From Podocnemis expansa (lineage: Eukaryota > Chordata > Testudines > Podocnemididae): a DNA stretch of 64,000 bases. The stretch is taken from positions 34,442,639-34,506,638 of the forward strand of contig ML682005.1 in the NCBI GenBank assembly GCA_007922195.1, read 5' to 3'. How positions within the stretch are numbered: the first letter of the stretch is position 1; the number at the start of each line of letters is the position of its first letter. The translations under genes and the position numbers were made by a program. Shown here in pieces: positions 1 to 11,560 of the stretch. The notes beneath the pieces were generated by a model, which did no database searches, was not told the origin of the DNA, and was given only the letters and a program-made list of their open reading frames with translations.

Positions 1-90
1 TAAATCTGTTAGTCTTAAAGTGCCACACAACTGCTTGTTGTTTTTTTTTTTTTTACTGGACTAGACTAACATGGCTATCTCTTTCGAATT
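1..90 (+). mobile_element. Penelope-like element 3' end, cut by the window edge
   Basis: The segment reads as a 'tctgttagtcttaaag tgccacac' block, a T run, then an 'actaacatggctatc' block. This is the common 3' tail of a reptilian Penelope-like retroelement. The same blocks recur at 5281-5350 and 26231-26440. It abuts the TIR element that starts at 96. The family name is from memory of reptile repeats; the similarity among the three copies is seen directly. Confidence 0.65.
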
Positions 91-95
91 AAGGA

Positions 96-913
96 GGCCA
101 CACTAGCCTTTCCTTAGTTTGGACTAAGAAATTCCTTAGTTCTAACTAAGTGTGATAAGGTCAGGCCAGAGGGTTACAGGAGGGTATGCAAGGGCAGGTA
201 TCTGAGACCTAGGCTGGTAAAGGGCCTTTTCCCTGGCTGCAGAGAAAAGGTTTCTGCAGGCCAGTTACAGACATCTGGACCCAATCAAGGGCTACCTCAG
301 CCTATAAAGGCTGCTTCCACCAGAAGCAAAGGGGGAGAAGCTGAAGCTGCTGCTAAGCTTGGAAGGTCCCCAGGCTGAGGAGGATGTTGTTTCTCCCCTG
401 CCTCAGATTGAAAGACAGAGTGAGAGACAGAGACAGAGACCAGACCTAGAAGATTACTGGGTTGCTCTTCTACTGCCCTGAAAGTTTTAGCTGGGACCCA
501 GGTCCAAGGAAGAAGGCAGGCAAGAAAGGTACCTCATAGGCCTGGGTTGGGGCAGATTGAACTCAAGCCGATACCACCTGGGGAGAAGTTTTGGACTGTT
601 GGACCAGGCCCCACATACCCCTTCCCTCCAGAAGGGGGGGCGACCTTGCCACATAAGGAACGCTTAATTTGAACTAATCGCTTAGTTTGAACATTAGTTC
701 GAACTAAGTATGGCAAAGACTCGAACTAACCCTTCATTTGAACGTACTAAATTCAGATTAAGGCAGTTAGTTCGAACTAACAAAATGGACTAGTTAGTTC
801 TAACTAGTCCATGTTGTTAGTTTGAACTAAGACGTTTGTGGTTACTTTGAACTAAGCCGAAGTTAGTTTGAACTAACAAGTACAAGCTAACTTTGGCTAG
901 TGGAGACATAGCC
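96..913. mobile_element. Non-autonomous DNA transposon with TTAGTTCGAACTAA palindromes
   Basis: The right end is a rearranged inverted form of the GGCTATGTCTACAC terminus shared with other elements here; the left end is a shortened version. GGA lies immediately outside both ends (93-95 and 914-916), a possible 3-bp target duplication. The subterminal parts (about 110-160 and 660-890) hold many copies of a palindrome of the form TTAGTTCGAACTAA. The middle (about 200-650) is G+C-richer, with a TATA-like CCTATAAAGG near 300 and an AGAGACAG-rich stretch near 415-445. No transposase frame is visible. PIF/Harbinger-like is the best guess, from duplication length only. Confidence 0.6.
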
Positions 914-3409
914 GGAGTCACGGAATACACAGAAAAAAATCATTGCAAAACTTTTGGCAACAACTTGACTCCAAGAAGACCTTTACAAGGCAAAATTGCA
1001 TACTGCTCACCTTGTTTCCCAAGTTAATGAAAAAAGAACCACTAAAGCAAGAATTTTCAGGGGCGTTCCTGTATAAGGCTTAAAAAACTACAATAAGGCA
1101 AAATATAAGTATAAACTGGAGTTGAGAGAACATACCATATCAAATAAGGGATAATAAGAATGGTTTAATTTTATCATACAATAGAGCTATGTTCTCAAGT
1201 TAACATACAAAAACTCACTGAAGACTGAAATATTTAAAGAAGAAACATCAAACATCTTTAGCATCTGGCTACACAGTATATAGTTACCACCAATCAACTC
1301 CACATGCGATCATGAAAATTTATTGTTACATTGCCTTGAAGATATGGAATTTTCAAAGGCCTTCAACCCATTGGTTTGAGTGTCAAGAAGAGAGCATCAC
1401 CATGAAAGCATAAAATAGAGAATATATTAATTATTGTAAGACTCTCCCACTGAGAAATGTTAATTCTCTGTTCAACATATCAGATGATTAAGTCAGAAAA
1501 AGTTTTAACTAAAAGGAATTTGCATTCATGCTCGTAGAGCTTTTCTAAAAAAGGAAAAAGATAAAATTCTGACAAATGTATGTATGTTAAGTTGTAAAAG
1601 ATGACAAATGGAAACAGAGATATGGTTTAAATGTGAAAGTCAATCTTCTAAATATAATGATTCCAAACATAGCAGACCTTTTCCAAAACAGAAATTTCAA
1701 ATAGGAATTTTGAAGTAACTCCCTATGTTAGATTCCAAAAAATCTAGGCCCAGATTCTCAGCCAGTATAAATCAGAAGTGCATGTCTGCTACTATTTACA
1801 CAAATTGGGGACCTTCCCGAGAGTTTTTGATCATCAGATGTGACTATTAGTTTCTCTGAATATAACAGAGAATTCATGAGACAGATTGTAGCTGACTCTG
1901 CTTACAAGGGTCAGATGGGGCAGAAAGCATGAGGACCCTATACTTCCCTATTGGGCTTCATGGAGATGCAGCTTGGCAGGGGGCCAAAGCCAGTTCTTCA
2001 TGACAGTCTCATCTACGCTAACAATTTTCCCAGAAACACCAAGAAAAGGCGAGGTGGCATTAGACTGGCAGCTATGAAAGGGAGACCTTTCTGCATCCTC
2101 CCATGGGAGACTGCAGGAAAGAGAATTATTAGGGCCTGTACTCAAGAACTCTGGGTAATGAGATACCATTCTTATTTGGACTCCCACTACAGCATGGCCC
2201 ATCTGTCACAGTGTCTCAGTGGGTCACTGCTGAGAATGTCAAATCCAGGACAAAGTGCTGAGATGTAGGGGAGACACATGGTGGCTATTCTATCATTAGA
2301 TTATATAAAGCCAGTTTTAAAAAAGTGTCTTGCTAATCAGTGTGGTGAAACAGAAGTGAAAAATGCAATCTCCTTAGACATTCCAGCTCTTGGGTCACCA
2401 CCAACACTTTATGAAGAGTGGAAGAGTGGATACTGAAAACCAGTTTCATCAGATAGGGGGTCTTTCTTATCCCAAGGGATCCACCACTTACCCAGATCAA
2501 CACAGAACTCAGATGTTACCTAGTAATCATGTTGATACCAATCTTTAATAATTAAAGCTAAAAGTCAAATAAAAGAAAATGAATATCATAAATGGTTAAC
2601 AGATCACATACATAGAAATGATTTTTCAGTCATCACAGGTCAAGAACATAACAGTGATGTAATAAACTGCTAATTTTGCAAAAGTGTCTCTCTAGAATTA
2701 CTCAAACATATTGGAAATCATCAGTCTTTGTCCAAAGCTTCCTTATTAGAAATCCAGTCCAGACATATGACAAAGGAAATGAATAAAAATGGAGATGGAT
2801 CAGATGCCTTTTTATATCTTTTGCCATTTGTATGAAATTTTACTGTCCTAAACAAAGCCCACATCCCAGGTGTATAGAAAATTACTGGCCCAAAATGGAG
2901 TCCAAGGTCACATGAGCATATCACATGTCTCACATAGTCTAGTGAAGCACAGAGGTTGGCCACTGTCCCCTCATTATCTGAAGAGTCCACAGAAAAAGCC
3001 ATCTGAGCTGGATGAGTTTTTGTATGGCCAATTGTGAGTTACCAACATATAGCTTATGGGCCAACAACACATAGCTATCTGACTCTAATGGAAATTCTAT
3101 CTGGCGGATGTTACCCAGGAGTACAACACATGTATGTCCATTCATGTCTACTCAAAATTTCAGATGCAAAGCTGATATATGCATATAAACAGGATAATCA
3201 TACTTGGCAAACTATAACTTTTTCATTGACCTTTTACATGACATATTTTGCACAAGTTTTGTTGGAGATGTATAAAAGTGGCAATATTAGTTATATAAAT
3301 GGCCATATTAAATGAGACTGCATCACAATATTTAGAGTTCTCTCTTGTGAGTGAAAGCTGTGGATTTAAGTACATCTACTGTAATATCTGTTCTGACCCT
3401 TGTTTAGAA
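914..3409. other. Intergenic sequence without a recognisable gene
   Basis: A+T-rich sequence downstream of NETO1. The short open frames here (for example 1951-2268 and 3034-3315) lack recognisable domains or exon-like splice sites. About 1745-1815 resembles an old amniote repeat whose copies begin 'cccagattctcagc...gtataaatcag'. Nothing else could be assigned. Confidence 0.5.
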
Positions 3410-3464
3410 CTGGTCAAAATATATTTATGGATTTCAACATCATTTTTGTTGAAATTTTGACCAG
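3410..3464. repeat. Small foldback (hairpin) repeat
   Basis: Perfect 11-bp outer arms CTGGTCAAAAT and ATTTTGACCAG enclose a second complementary pair, ATTTCAAC and GTTGAAAT, around a T-rich loop. The left arm carries an extra ATATTTATGG. The whole is 55 bp and could fold as a hairpin. It is most likely a remnant of a miniature inverted-repeat element. A structured RNA is possible, but nothing else supports that. Confidence 0.5.
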
Positions 3465-4310
3465 CTGTAGTCCTACATTTGTTTACACCACAGAAGACTT
3501 GATGCGTGGCGTTCACATTCACACTACAGATACAATGTTGCTGCATGCTACTAGTAAATAAAATGAACACCTCTCCCCCTTATTATCTAGCTAAGTCCCA
3601 TTTTTGGGACCCTGTACAGCTGTAAGGTTCAATCACACAGATCAGATTGAAGGACAGAGGTATTAATTAGTAAATGAATACATGTTTTAAAATATCAGTC
3701 TTTCACACATTTCCATGACAAGATATGTAGATTTTCACAGTCTTTTCAATTGTCAGTTTTCTTTTCAAATGAAAGTGAAAGATTCCTAAATTGTGAGGTG
3801 GCAGGAAAATACTACTTGAAACTTTAGTACTGCATATCATAGTTAAGCCTGTCCCAAACTGGTGGGCATAAAAATGGCTCAAGGATAAGAAGAGAGATTA
3901 TATTAGGACTAAGTTTCTATGTCTAGAAGATAGACAGAACCTCTGCTCAGAAGTATGTAGAAAAGAATAATATTACTTAAAATGAAAGCATAATTTCTGT
4001 CTTCACTTCACTACCATTGCCTCAGGGAAATTTTTAAATGTAAAAGTTGTTTTATCCTCCTTTTTGATGTACAAAATAGAGGCACCAATCATCTCACATC
4101 ATCCTTGGCTATATACACGCATCATTGACCATCATCTGTACTTTACTGTTTGTTTTATTTTCAACTGTCAATGTTCATTATTTCACAGTGGATACTCACT
4201 GCAAACAGAAAGTCATTGAATACTGAAGCATTTCTAAAAATCATATTACCAACTATACTTGGAAATCTTAATGGTAAATAACCTACTGCCAGGCACTGTA
4301 ACTCATCTAG
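3465..4310. other. Intergenic sequence, nothing recognised
   Basis: A+T-rich unique-looking sequence with no open frame of interest, no repeat signature that I recognise and no RNA gene. Confidence 0.45.
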
Positions 4311-4380
4311 GGTGAAATTCTGGTTTCTTAAGAGTCACTGGGAATTATGTCATTGATTTCAATAGGGTGAGAATTTCACC
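4311..4380. repeat. 70-bp inverted-repeat element
   Basis: The segment starts GGTGAAATTCT and ends with its exact complement AGAATTTCACC. The middle contains 'cattgatttcaatagg'. This is the layout of the old amniote foldback repeats built around 'attgacttcaatgg'. Similar cores occur at 15526-15595. The inverted ends are seen directly; the family is recalled. Confidence 0.5.
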
Positions 4381-4635
4381 TCCCTCTCCCTCCTCTTGTT
4401 TAATTACAGCTCCAAATATCAAGGGGGGGGTGTTTTTTTAAATTGCGAACAGTAATTTGAATTCGTGTCTTGAGAAGCATTTATAATATACCTTGTTTAG
4501 TAGATAAGATGAATTTTCCTCCACTGTAATACTTAATAATAATGGAGGGGGATTACTTTTCCTTTAAAAGAAAATACTATCAAGAAAATGGTACCTGACA
4601 AACACATTTAGTGTGAAAAACGATTGCTTTAAGCA

Positions 4636-4696
4636 TTCAAATGATTTAGGGGATGAAGGCACTTGAATCCTTTCATCCCTAAATCATTGATTTGAA
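4636..4696. repeat. Hairpin of about 60 nt
   Basis: A left arm AATGATTTAGGGGATGAAGG is complementary, with two small bulges, to a right arm CCTTTCATCCCTAAATCATT across a loop of about 10 nt. Flanking TTCAAA and TTTGAA lengthen the stem. The size is in the range of a pre-microRNA, but the sequence can equally be a palindromic miniature transposon. No promoter or conservation evidence is available. Confidence 0.45.
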
Positions 4697-5280
4697 CCTA
4701 GTCTACTCCAGAAAACATTACCAACTGATGGTTGTTTGGTGATCTGTGTGGAATGAATTGTCAACCTCTTTCAGGCAGGAAGTTAGTGACATGAAAACCA
4801 CCAGTTGTAATAAGCTAGCTGGCTCAGAGGAATGAGAACTTTCAAAACAGGGATTGACCTGGCTAGGAGACTGAACTGCGCTCTCACTAGATCAATGGTC
4901 CTTCACTGAGGCAGAATGAAGACAATGCGATTGGAAAAACTACCTTACTGCTGTTTTCACTTTACTTGTACCTTTGAAAAGTGAAAAAAAGACAGAAGAG
5001 ATATAGAATCTTTCAAAGAGTGAGCACTAGGGACCACTATGCAATTCAGCTCTGAATCACCATAACATGCCACATTTTGTTATTTTAAGAAGTGCTAAAA
5101 GCTGCTGGCTTTTCTCCCCAGCTTAAGAATGATTGACATGCCACCCAGATTTTGTCCAGGTGCTTTTTCCTCAGGAATTAAGGTTTATTTTTGCCAAATT
5201 AAAACTGGCAATAAATACCACTTTGCACATGTGTTTCTTTCCCTGAGCCAAGAGCTTCCTGTCAAAGCCTCCTTGCTTCT
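4697..5280. other. Intergenic sequence, nothing recognised
   Basis: No coding signal, RNA gene or repeat family could be recognised between the hairpin and the Penelope-like element. Confidence 0.4.
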
Positions 5281-6375
5281 AAAGGAGTAGCCATGTTAGC
5301 CTAGTTCAGCAAAACAGAGTCTCTTGTGGCACTTAGAGACTAACAAATTTATTTGTCACATGAGCTTTCATGAGAGAAAATTCTTCTCCATCAGACACTT
5401 TGTAGATGGGGGATCTTACACAATGGGAGGAAAATAAATGGAGGAAAGTGTAAGTCATGGGATCAGGTCACACTGTAACAGCAAATCAAAACAATAGTTA
5501 AGATTCAAACACTAGGAAACAGCAAATAGAGGATGGTGAGGACAAGCCATGTGTTGTAATGGGATAGTCATGATTTAATCCTGCTTTCATAAAATTGAAT
5601 CTGGATATCAATTCCAATTCTGCTGTTTCTCTTTGAAGTCCTGATGTCTTACTGACTTCCTTGAGCACAGCTCTTAACAAATCACCAACAGAGCAATTAG
5701 GAAGATTGAAGTGCTCAGCAACTAGTTTTTGAATATTGTGATTTCTGATGTAAGTTTTGCGCCAATTTATTCTTTTGCACAAAGATTGTCCTGTTTGTCC
5801 AATGTATAAGGTGTGGGGAGGCATTTCTCTCATATGATGGCATAAATCACATTAGTAGATGAGCAGGTGAATGAGCCCTTGACGAGGTTCTAAGATGGTG
5901 TCTTTTGGGCAGATGTGTGGGCAAAGTCGGCAATGTGGTCTATTGCAGGGGTATGTGCCTGCTTTAATGATTCTGTTGTTAGGTCTGTAGTTGCTGGTGA
6001 GTCTCTGGTTATGGTTAGGGGGCTGGCTGTAAGTGAGGAGAGGTCTGTCTCCCGAGGCTTAAGAGAGTGAGGGATCATCTTTCAGAACAGGTAGCAGGTC
6101 CTTAATAATCTTTGGTAGAGCTCTGACATGCAGGTTGTATGTGATGACCAGTGGTGTTCTGCTGCTTTCTTTCTTCTCCTCTAGTAGCTGACTTTGAGGT
6201 ATCCACCTGGCTCTGTCAATCTGTTTCTTCACTTCTGCAGGTGGGTACTCTAGTTTTAAGAATGCTTGATAGAGGTCCTGAAGGTGTCTGTCTATGTCTG
6301 AGGGATCAGAGCAAATGCAGTTATAACACAGGGCTTGGTTGTAGACAATGGATCATGCTTGTGTCCCACATTTGA
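5281..6375 (-). mobile_element. Penelope-like retroelement, 5'-truncated and decayed
   Basis: On the minus strand the element runs from RT-derived sequence (about 6375-5890, frames broken) through a GIY-YIG endonuclease segment (5833-5498) to the typical 3' tail (about 5400-5281), with 'catgagctttcatgagag', 'cagactctgttttgctgaac' and 'taacatggctac' blocks. Penelope-like elements encode a reverse transcriptase joined to a C-terminal GIY-YIG nuclease, and this order fits. The copy lacks the 5' part and is no longer able to encode a full protein. It lies downstream of NETO1 in the same orientation. Confidence 0.75.
5498..5833 (-). pseudogene. GIY-YIG endonuclease domain of a Penelope-like element
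   Basis: A 111-codon open stretch encodes LYIGQTGQSL near residue 9, followed by K and R residues, then HFNLPNCS, a TAELELISRFN helix and a KAGLNHD tail. That matches the second half of the nuclease domain fused to Penelope-like reverse transcriptases: the YIG motif, the H-F after it, and the final GLN with an acidic residue. The first methionine is incidental, since the frame is entered from upstream RT sequence that is now disrupted. It is a fossil of a retroelement protein, not a host gene. Confidence 0.7.
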
Positions 6376-6439
6376 ATCTCCACTCCAGTGCAGGGACTTG
6401 AATTCAACTTCCCATCCCCATTCGCACCCTGCTGTCAAT

Positions 6440-7731
6440 GGCTATGTCTACACCGGGGGGGGGCACTGGAAGTCAACTTAACAAGGTCGACTCTAAGTCA
6501 ACCTTATTAAGTTGCCTTCAGGGTATGTCTGTGTAGACAGTGACCAGACAGACCCAGGGAGTCCCTCCTCCTACCCCACCCCCTAGTCTGGATTGGGTAC
6601 CCTTAGCCCATTGGGCTCCAGGGGCCCATCCAGACTCAGGCTGATCTGGCTCCTAACTTTTAAGGAGGAGCTGGGTCCCGCTCCCAGTCCCTCTCTGCCA
6701 GGGCCAGCAAAGAGGGACTAGGAGTCTGATCTGGCTCCCACCCCCTCCTCTTTGCTGGCAGTGGGGGCTCAGAGCTGGCTCCTCCCAGCCCTGACAAGTG
6801 ACCATGGGCCAAATTTGCCCCCTGTCACTTATCAGGGCAGGAGGTTCCGCAGCCGGGCAATTTCTCAGGCGTGAAATTGACTAGGCTGCAGAGTGGCTGG
6901 ACTCCATAGCCTGGTCAATTTCACCTCTGTGAAACTGACTAGTTTGCAGAGCCGCCTGTCAGGGGTCAAGGGACCCAAAATCCCCCCTGGCCACTTGCAG
7001 GAGGTGGGAAGCCCACCCACCCCTTGCCACTTGCAAGCAGCGGTGGGGGGGAGGGGGGAGACCTGACATTGCCCCTGGCCACTTGCAAGAAGCCAGGGAT
7101 GTGGAACCAACATCATTCCTGGCCGCTCGCAGGCAGCCAAGGGCTTAGGGAGCTGGCTTCACCCCTGGCCCGTGCAAGCCAGGGGTGATACCAGCTCCCC
7201 CACCGGCCATGGCCACCTGCAAGCAGCCAGGGGTGATGCTGGCTCCCCCTGACTGTGGCCACGTGCAAGTAGCCAGGGGTGATGCCAGCTTCCCCCCACC
7301 CGTGGCCACCTGCCAGCGGCCAGGTGTGATGCCGGCTCCCCACACCCCTGGCTGCCTGTGAGTGGCCGGGGTGATGCCAGCTCCCCATGCCGGCCAAGGG
7401 TGATGCCGGCTCCCCGCACCCCTGGCTGCCTGCAAGTGGCTGGGGTGATACCAGCTCCCCATGCTGGCCAGGGGTGTTGCTGGCTCTCTCAGCTCTTTGC
7501 CAGAGGGCAGGAGCTGGTTCGGGCCCCTGTGGGAGAACATCATGCTGGGGGCAGGAAAGGGGGACAGGCCCTGCCCTGAGAAGTCAACTTAAATGCTTAA
7601 GCCAACTTCCAGGGCAGGAGTTATTAAGTTGACTTAAGCAATTGCTTAAGTCGATTTAATAATTTCTAAATATAGACTGGGCTTAATTTAGGTTGACTTA
7701 AAGGGCCTAAGCCCATAGTGTAGACATAGCC
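6440..7731. mobile_element. 1.29-kb TIR element with AAGTCGACTT-like ends and a minisatellite core
   Basis: GGCTATGTCTACAC at 6440 and its complement GTGTAGACATAGCC ending at 7731 form the inverted termini. AAT flanks both ends (6437-6439 and 7732-7734), a likely 3-bp target duplication. Inside each end are repeated AAGTTGACTTAA/AAGTCGACTT-type motifs. The centre (about 6960-7490) is a G+C-rich tandem array. There is no transposase. The open frames through the centre on both strands are consequences of the array, not genes. Confidence 0.7.
6960..7490. repeat. G+C-rich minisatellite, unit about 46-48 bp
   Basis: Units of the form 'agccaggggtgatgccggct' + 'cccc' + 'ggccacctgcaag' repeat about eight times, with some units shortened to about 28 bp. 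The units diverge by a few substitutions each. The array sits inside the TIR element at 6440-7731. Several overlapping open frames with repeated tryptophan- and histidine-rich peptides cross it and are explained by the repeat. Confidence 0.7.
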
Positions 7732-7734
7732 AAT

Positions 7735-9083
7735 GTCTCCTGTCAAAGCTGCCTGATTTTGCATTAATACACCAACATTTATTAGGCCAAAAAGAGAGTG
7801 ATTTTGTAGGCTGGTGAAATACTTTCAAGTGGGAGGTAGAGGATGTGAATTTAAATCTTCTGCCTGTCTGATTCAGAGGAAGGAAATATGGATTCAAACT
7901 CCATCTTTCAGTTGAGTGCCCTAATCATAGTCTGCAGAGATTCTTTCACACTCTTTCATATTGTTTAAAAACTTAAATACTCATTGCCCAAAATAGAACA
8001 GCTTCACCAGATGATACTGAGAGAAACACAACCCACACTGGCTGATAGCATTGTACAGAGGATACTTATTTAGGAAGGAGAGCTCTGAGTTCAAGTCCCT
8101 GCTTCAGAATGGGGATTCAAATCTGAGCATTCCAACCAAATATCTTAACGTCTTGGCTAAAGATTACAGAGGGATACACTTTTCCAAAGCTAGCCATGCT
8201 TTTCCAAATTGCCAAAAAAATTTCAAGTATTCTGAATTGAAATAACTCAATATTTTTGTCTGATTCTTTTTCATTTGCTGTCTGGTCAAAAATATATCCA
8301 AAGTTCACTCAACTCTATGCAGAAGTGTACATCTCATTTTACAGTGGCATTGCCTGTCTAAAGTTTGCACCAATGCAGCAGTACTCATGTTTGGTCACCA
8401 ATGCCTGTAACCAGAGCAACTCACCAGAGCTGATGAGGACAAAGTGAAATTCAAAAGAACTCTCACTTGGTCTCTGATGGGAATAACCAGCTCCCACTAC
8501 TGAGACAACTATGAGGGAGATAAACAGAAATCCAGCATCAGTGAAGATAAGCAATAAAGGCCTAATGTTCTGGGAGCATAAACTGCACTGAGTTCCAGGG
8601 TATAGTAACTAACTCTCCTATTTCCAAATGAGTCAGAGCAGCATTCTTCCTGCACCTCTCCCTCTACAGTTACATCTGGTCATTGCTCCTGGCGCAATCT
8701 CTTCTCCCACCATGAATGGCCTGCCACTGCAGTTGCTACTATAGCCACAATCTGGCTCAAAATGCATTTCTCTTGGCTGGCACTGATGTAGATTAAGAAA
8801 CCCTGCTGTCAAGGATTTTCAGAGACAAATGAATGAGTTTGAATTAAATGAAACTTTGAAAAGAACATTTTATTTTAAAGAAATTGAAGGTCGACAAAAA
8901 GGTAGCCCTATCATTTGCAAGATAGACATTTTGTCTGAGAGGAACTGAAATGCTGTCCAGGGAAACAAAGAAACCAGTTAAAGAATTCATTTATACTCTA
9001 TAATTTGAAATAATAAATCAGATTATACTGTTCTCAGGAAAAGCCATGCTCAATTCACCTACAGGAGTTATTAAATATTTTGC
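7735..9083. other. Intergenic sequence, nothing recognised
   Basis: No exon-like open frame, RNA gene or assignable repeat. Short frames at 8051-8554 overlap on both strands and show no domain. Confidence 0.45.
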
Positions 9084-9148
9084 CAGGATGATGGAGTAGA
9101 TGACTGCTTTGAGGACCTTTCCACTTCAACATTTCTGTGATTCTATAA
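9084..9148 (+). mobile_element. CR1 LINE 3' end fragment
   Basis: The sequence 'ggatgatggagtagatgact' followed by 'ttctgtgattctata' matches the characteristic CR1 3' terminus (tggacTagatgacct ... tgattctat). Only the last 65 bp or so remain. Confidence 0.55.
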
Positions 9149-10450
9149 GAGCCTGATCTACACCATTTACTCACTCCAATTGTCCTACAAATCAACAGCA
9201 CTGTTCAGGTGAATATGGCTTCAGATATCAGGTCCTTATTGGACAAAATGAAATCTGAGAATTCCTAGTATACCTGTACTGTAGTAAAAATAGTGGAGTC
9301 ATGTTCAGCAACAACTTTCTTAAAAAAACTGAATATGTAATTTATTGAACTGAATGTGATCAGTGTCACTGAGGCTGAAGGCATCACGAAGCTTAGAAGG
9401 AAAGGCACCAATAGAAAGATGACATGTTGCAAGTCTTTAGGGTGTGATATTCATCCTGGTTTTATTCAACATCTTAATCAGTTATCTGAAACAAAGATGA
9501 AATTGCTCACTAAAAGTCTGATCATTAAAATTAAAATTGATGGCAAAATCCCCACTGACTTTGATGGAGTAGAATCAAGCCCTAATTGAATGAACAGATT
9601 AGTTTAGATGGAATAACTGCCTTTTTACAGCCTCCCATGCCAGTAGAAAAAGTAATATGAAGGAATTTACAGATGCTAATAATAAAGTCAAGAAATAAAC
9701 TGAATTAGAACAAGTTAATGTATCTGAGGGAAACTAATTTTGTACAGAACTTCTCTTAGTTAACATTGCTGGAGACCCTATACTGCTAAGCAATTGCAGA
9801 ATATATGGTAGCAATCCTTGTTAGATTTCATTAGAATTCTTTTTTTCTCAAAACCCTTTTTTAAGATGAAAAATGCTTTTAGCCGAAATGGAAAAAATGT
9901 CAGTTTTGATGACTAGTCCAGCAGACAAACTCAAACCATTCAAAATTACATTTAAAAATCATCATTTTGCAGAATTCTAAATTTTCATTTTTTATTATAT
10001 TTACATATCATAGTATGCATTATGATTCCTAGCATGTTATAATATGACACTATAGAGTTGAAAATCTAATTTTTATTTTATTTTACAGTCACTAAAGCTG
10101 CTACTTCAGTACTGACAACATTTTTATCTTTTATTTCTTCAGATCAATGTACCTGCTATTTGTGTCATAATAAAATGGTTTGACACATTCAGGCGACACT
10201 GATCTAAAAAAGAAAAGAAAAATGTTTCAATAAGTAAAAGCTGACTTTTACGATTCATAGTTTATACTAACTGAAATAGTTGATGATTTTAAACATACTC
10301 TGTCATATTATGACATGTCAGTATTAATAATGGATCTTACTCTACTACTGACTTCTTATGAAATGATGTAAAAATAATATGCATTGGGGTGGGGGAACCA
10401 ATAAATGTTGAAACAAGAATTTAGAATCCTGAAATGAAATCTTCTTCTTC
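9149..10450. other. Intergenic sequence, nothing recognised
   Basis: A+T-rich sequence with low-complexity stretches near 9840-10000. No gene-like open frame or assignable element. Confidence 0.4.
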
Positions 10451-10485
10451 TTGTGTGGGATATAGAGCTCTATTCGACCACTAAT

Positions 10486-10776
10486 TCAGCAAATGTATGC
10501 AACAGACCTCAGCCATTTCAGTGTATTGTTGGTCAGGATGTTGAGGGAAACCTGTCTTCTTCGAGGTGGTGGATAAGTCATTCCTCCACAACATAACCCA
10601 CTGTTTGTTATTTCTTCACACTCACTGGCTGCTGTATCACAAGGGTTGCAGCTGTGTAAGCAGGAGTTAAAGCACCAATACCAGTCCTTAGGCAGCTTAA
10701 GCAGGTCCACTCCTTTCATGGCAGGTTGCGGCCTATGGATGAGGTGAAGACAGGAAGCAGTTAATGCTGTCTGCAA
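10486..10776 (-). other. Cysteine-rich open frame of unknown identity (96 codons)
   Basis: The frame encodes a cysteine cluster (WYWCFNSCLHSCNPCD, then SECEEITNSGLCCGG) followed by PPPRRRQVSLN. I do not recognise it. It has no evident splice sites fitting a host exon and lies just upstream of, and antisense to, a LINE reverse-transcriptase fossil at 11040-11560. It could be part of the same or another retroelement, or chance. It is listed because the cysteine spacing is unusual for random sequence. Confidence 0.25.
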
Positions 10777-11039
10777 GGTGGAGTTTCTTCTTCCACTGGC
10801 TCATGATCTACTCATTCCACTTGTATGAAAGCCTGAGCAGCTCTTATGAAAAACCTGCTGTTCCTAAGGCTTTGAATCAGCAGAGGCTGGGAGATCTTTT
10901 TATGAAGGGGGTGAAGTAGGCTGTTAGTAGCTTTCTATGCCTCCTGTTTGGTTGCGCCAGTCACTTCAGGTGCTAGGGTGGAACAGAATGGTCAAGTTAT
11001 AAGATGGTATGGTGGCATAGGCATCCCCTGATAATGTGA

Positions 11040-11560
11040 AGGACAGCAATGAAGTGTATATGTACTCCTACCCAAGCAGACCCGCAGAATTCTGCTGGAA
11101 CATACACAAGTGCCAAAGCAGCAGAGCACAGGGCCACGAAATCCACATCCCAGTCTTAACTGCAGAGCACTCACAGCAGGTTGACTCAGGCTGCCACTTT
11201 CACTACCACCACACAGAGTGCGATGCTGCTTACATTGACTTTTCCTCTGTCTATGACACTGTCTGGCTCAGTGGCCTTCTCTTCAAGCTGTATGATTGCT
11301 TTCAAGACTGTCATATGACCCATGTCATATGACAAGAAATCATCACCAACATTGCTTCCATGTCACAGTCAATGGACAGTCCAGCTAGACAAGATTTCTT
11401 AATGATCGTGACCCACAAGGATCAATGTTGGGCTCCTGCACTCTTCAACCTCTATACTGCTGACCTTCCACACACCCTCATGCATTAAACTTGGATAAGC
11501 CGATGGCATCATCATTCTATACATCAGCAAGTGTTTTCAGGACCTGCAACAGCTCTAACT
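11040..11560 (+). pseudogene. Decayed non-LTR retrotransposon reverse transcriptase
   Basis: Around 11219-11315 the frame reads AAYIDFSSVYDTVWLSGLLF, the RT palm motif (hydrophobic-D-x3-AYDTVW in intact relatives). About 11410-11475, in another frame, gives remnants of the PQGSVLAPxLFNLY block ('cacaaggatcaatgttgggc', then 'ctcttcaacctctatactgc'). About 11490-11515 keeps a Y-A-D-D-like remnant. Frameshifts and stops separate the blocks, so it is dead. The clade cannot be fixed from what remains. Confidence 0.6.

Noticed and set aside
7113..7543. Several overlapping open frames with repeated tryptophan/histidine peptides
   Set aside because: They are explained by the minisatellite at 6960-7490, open in several frames at once.
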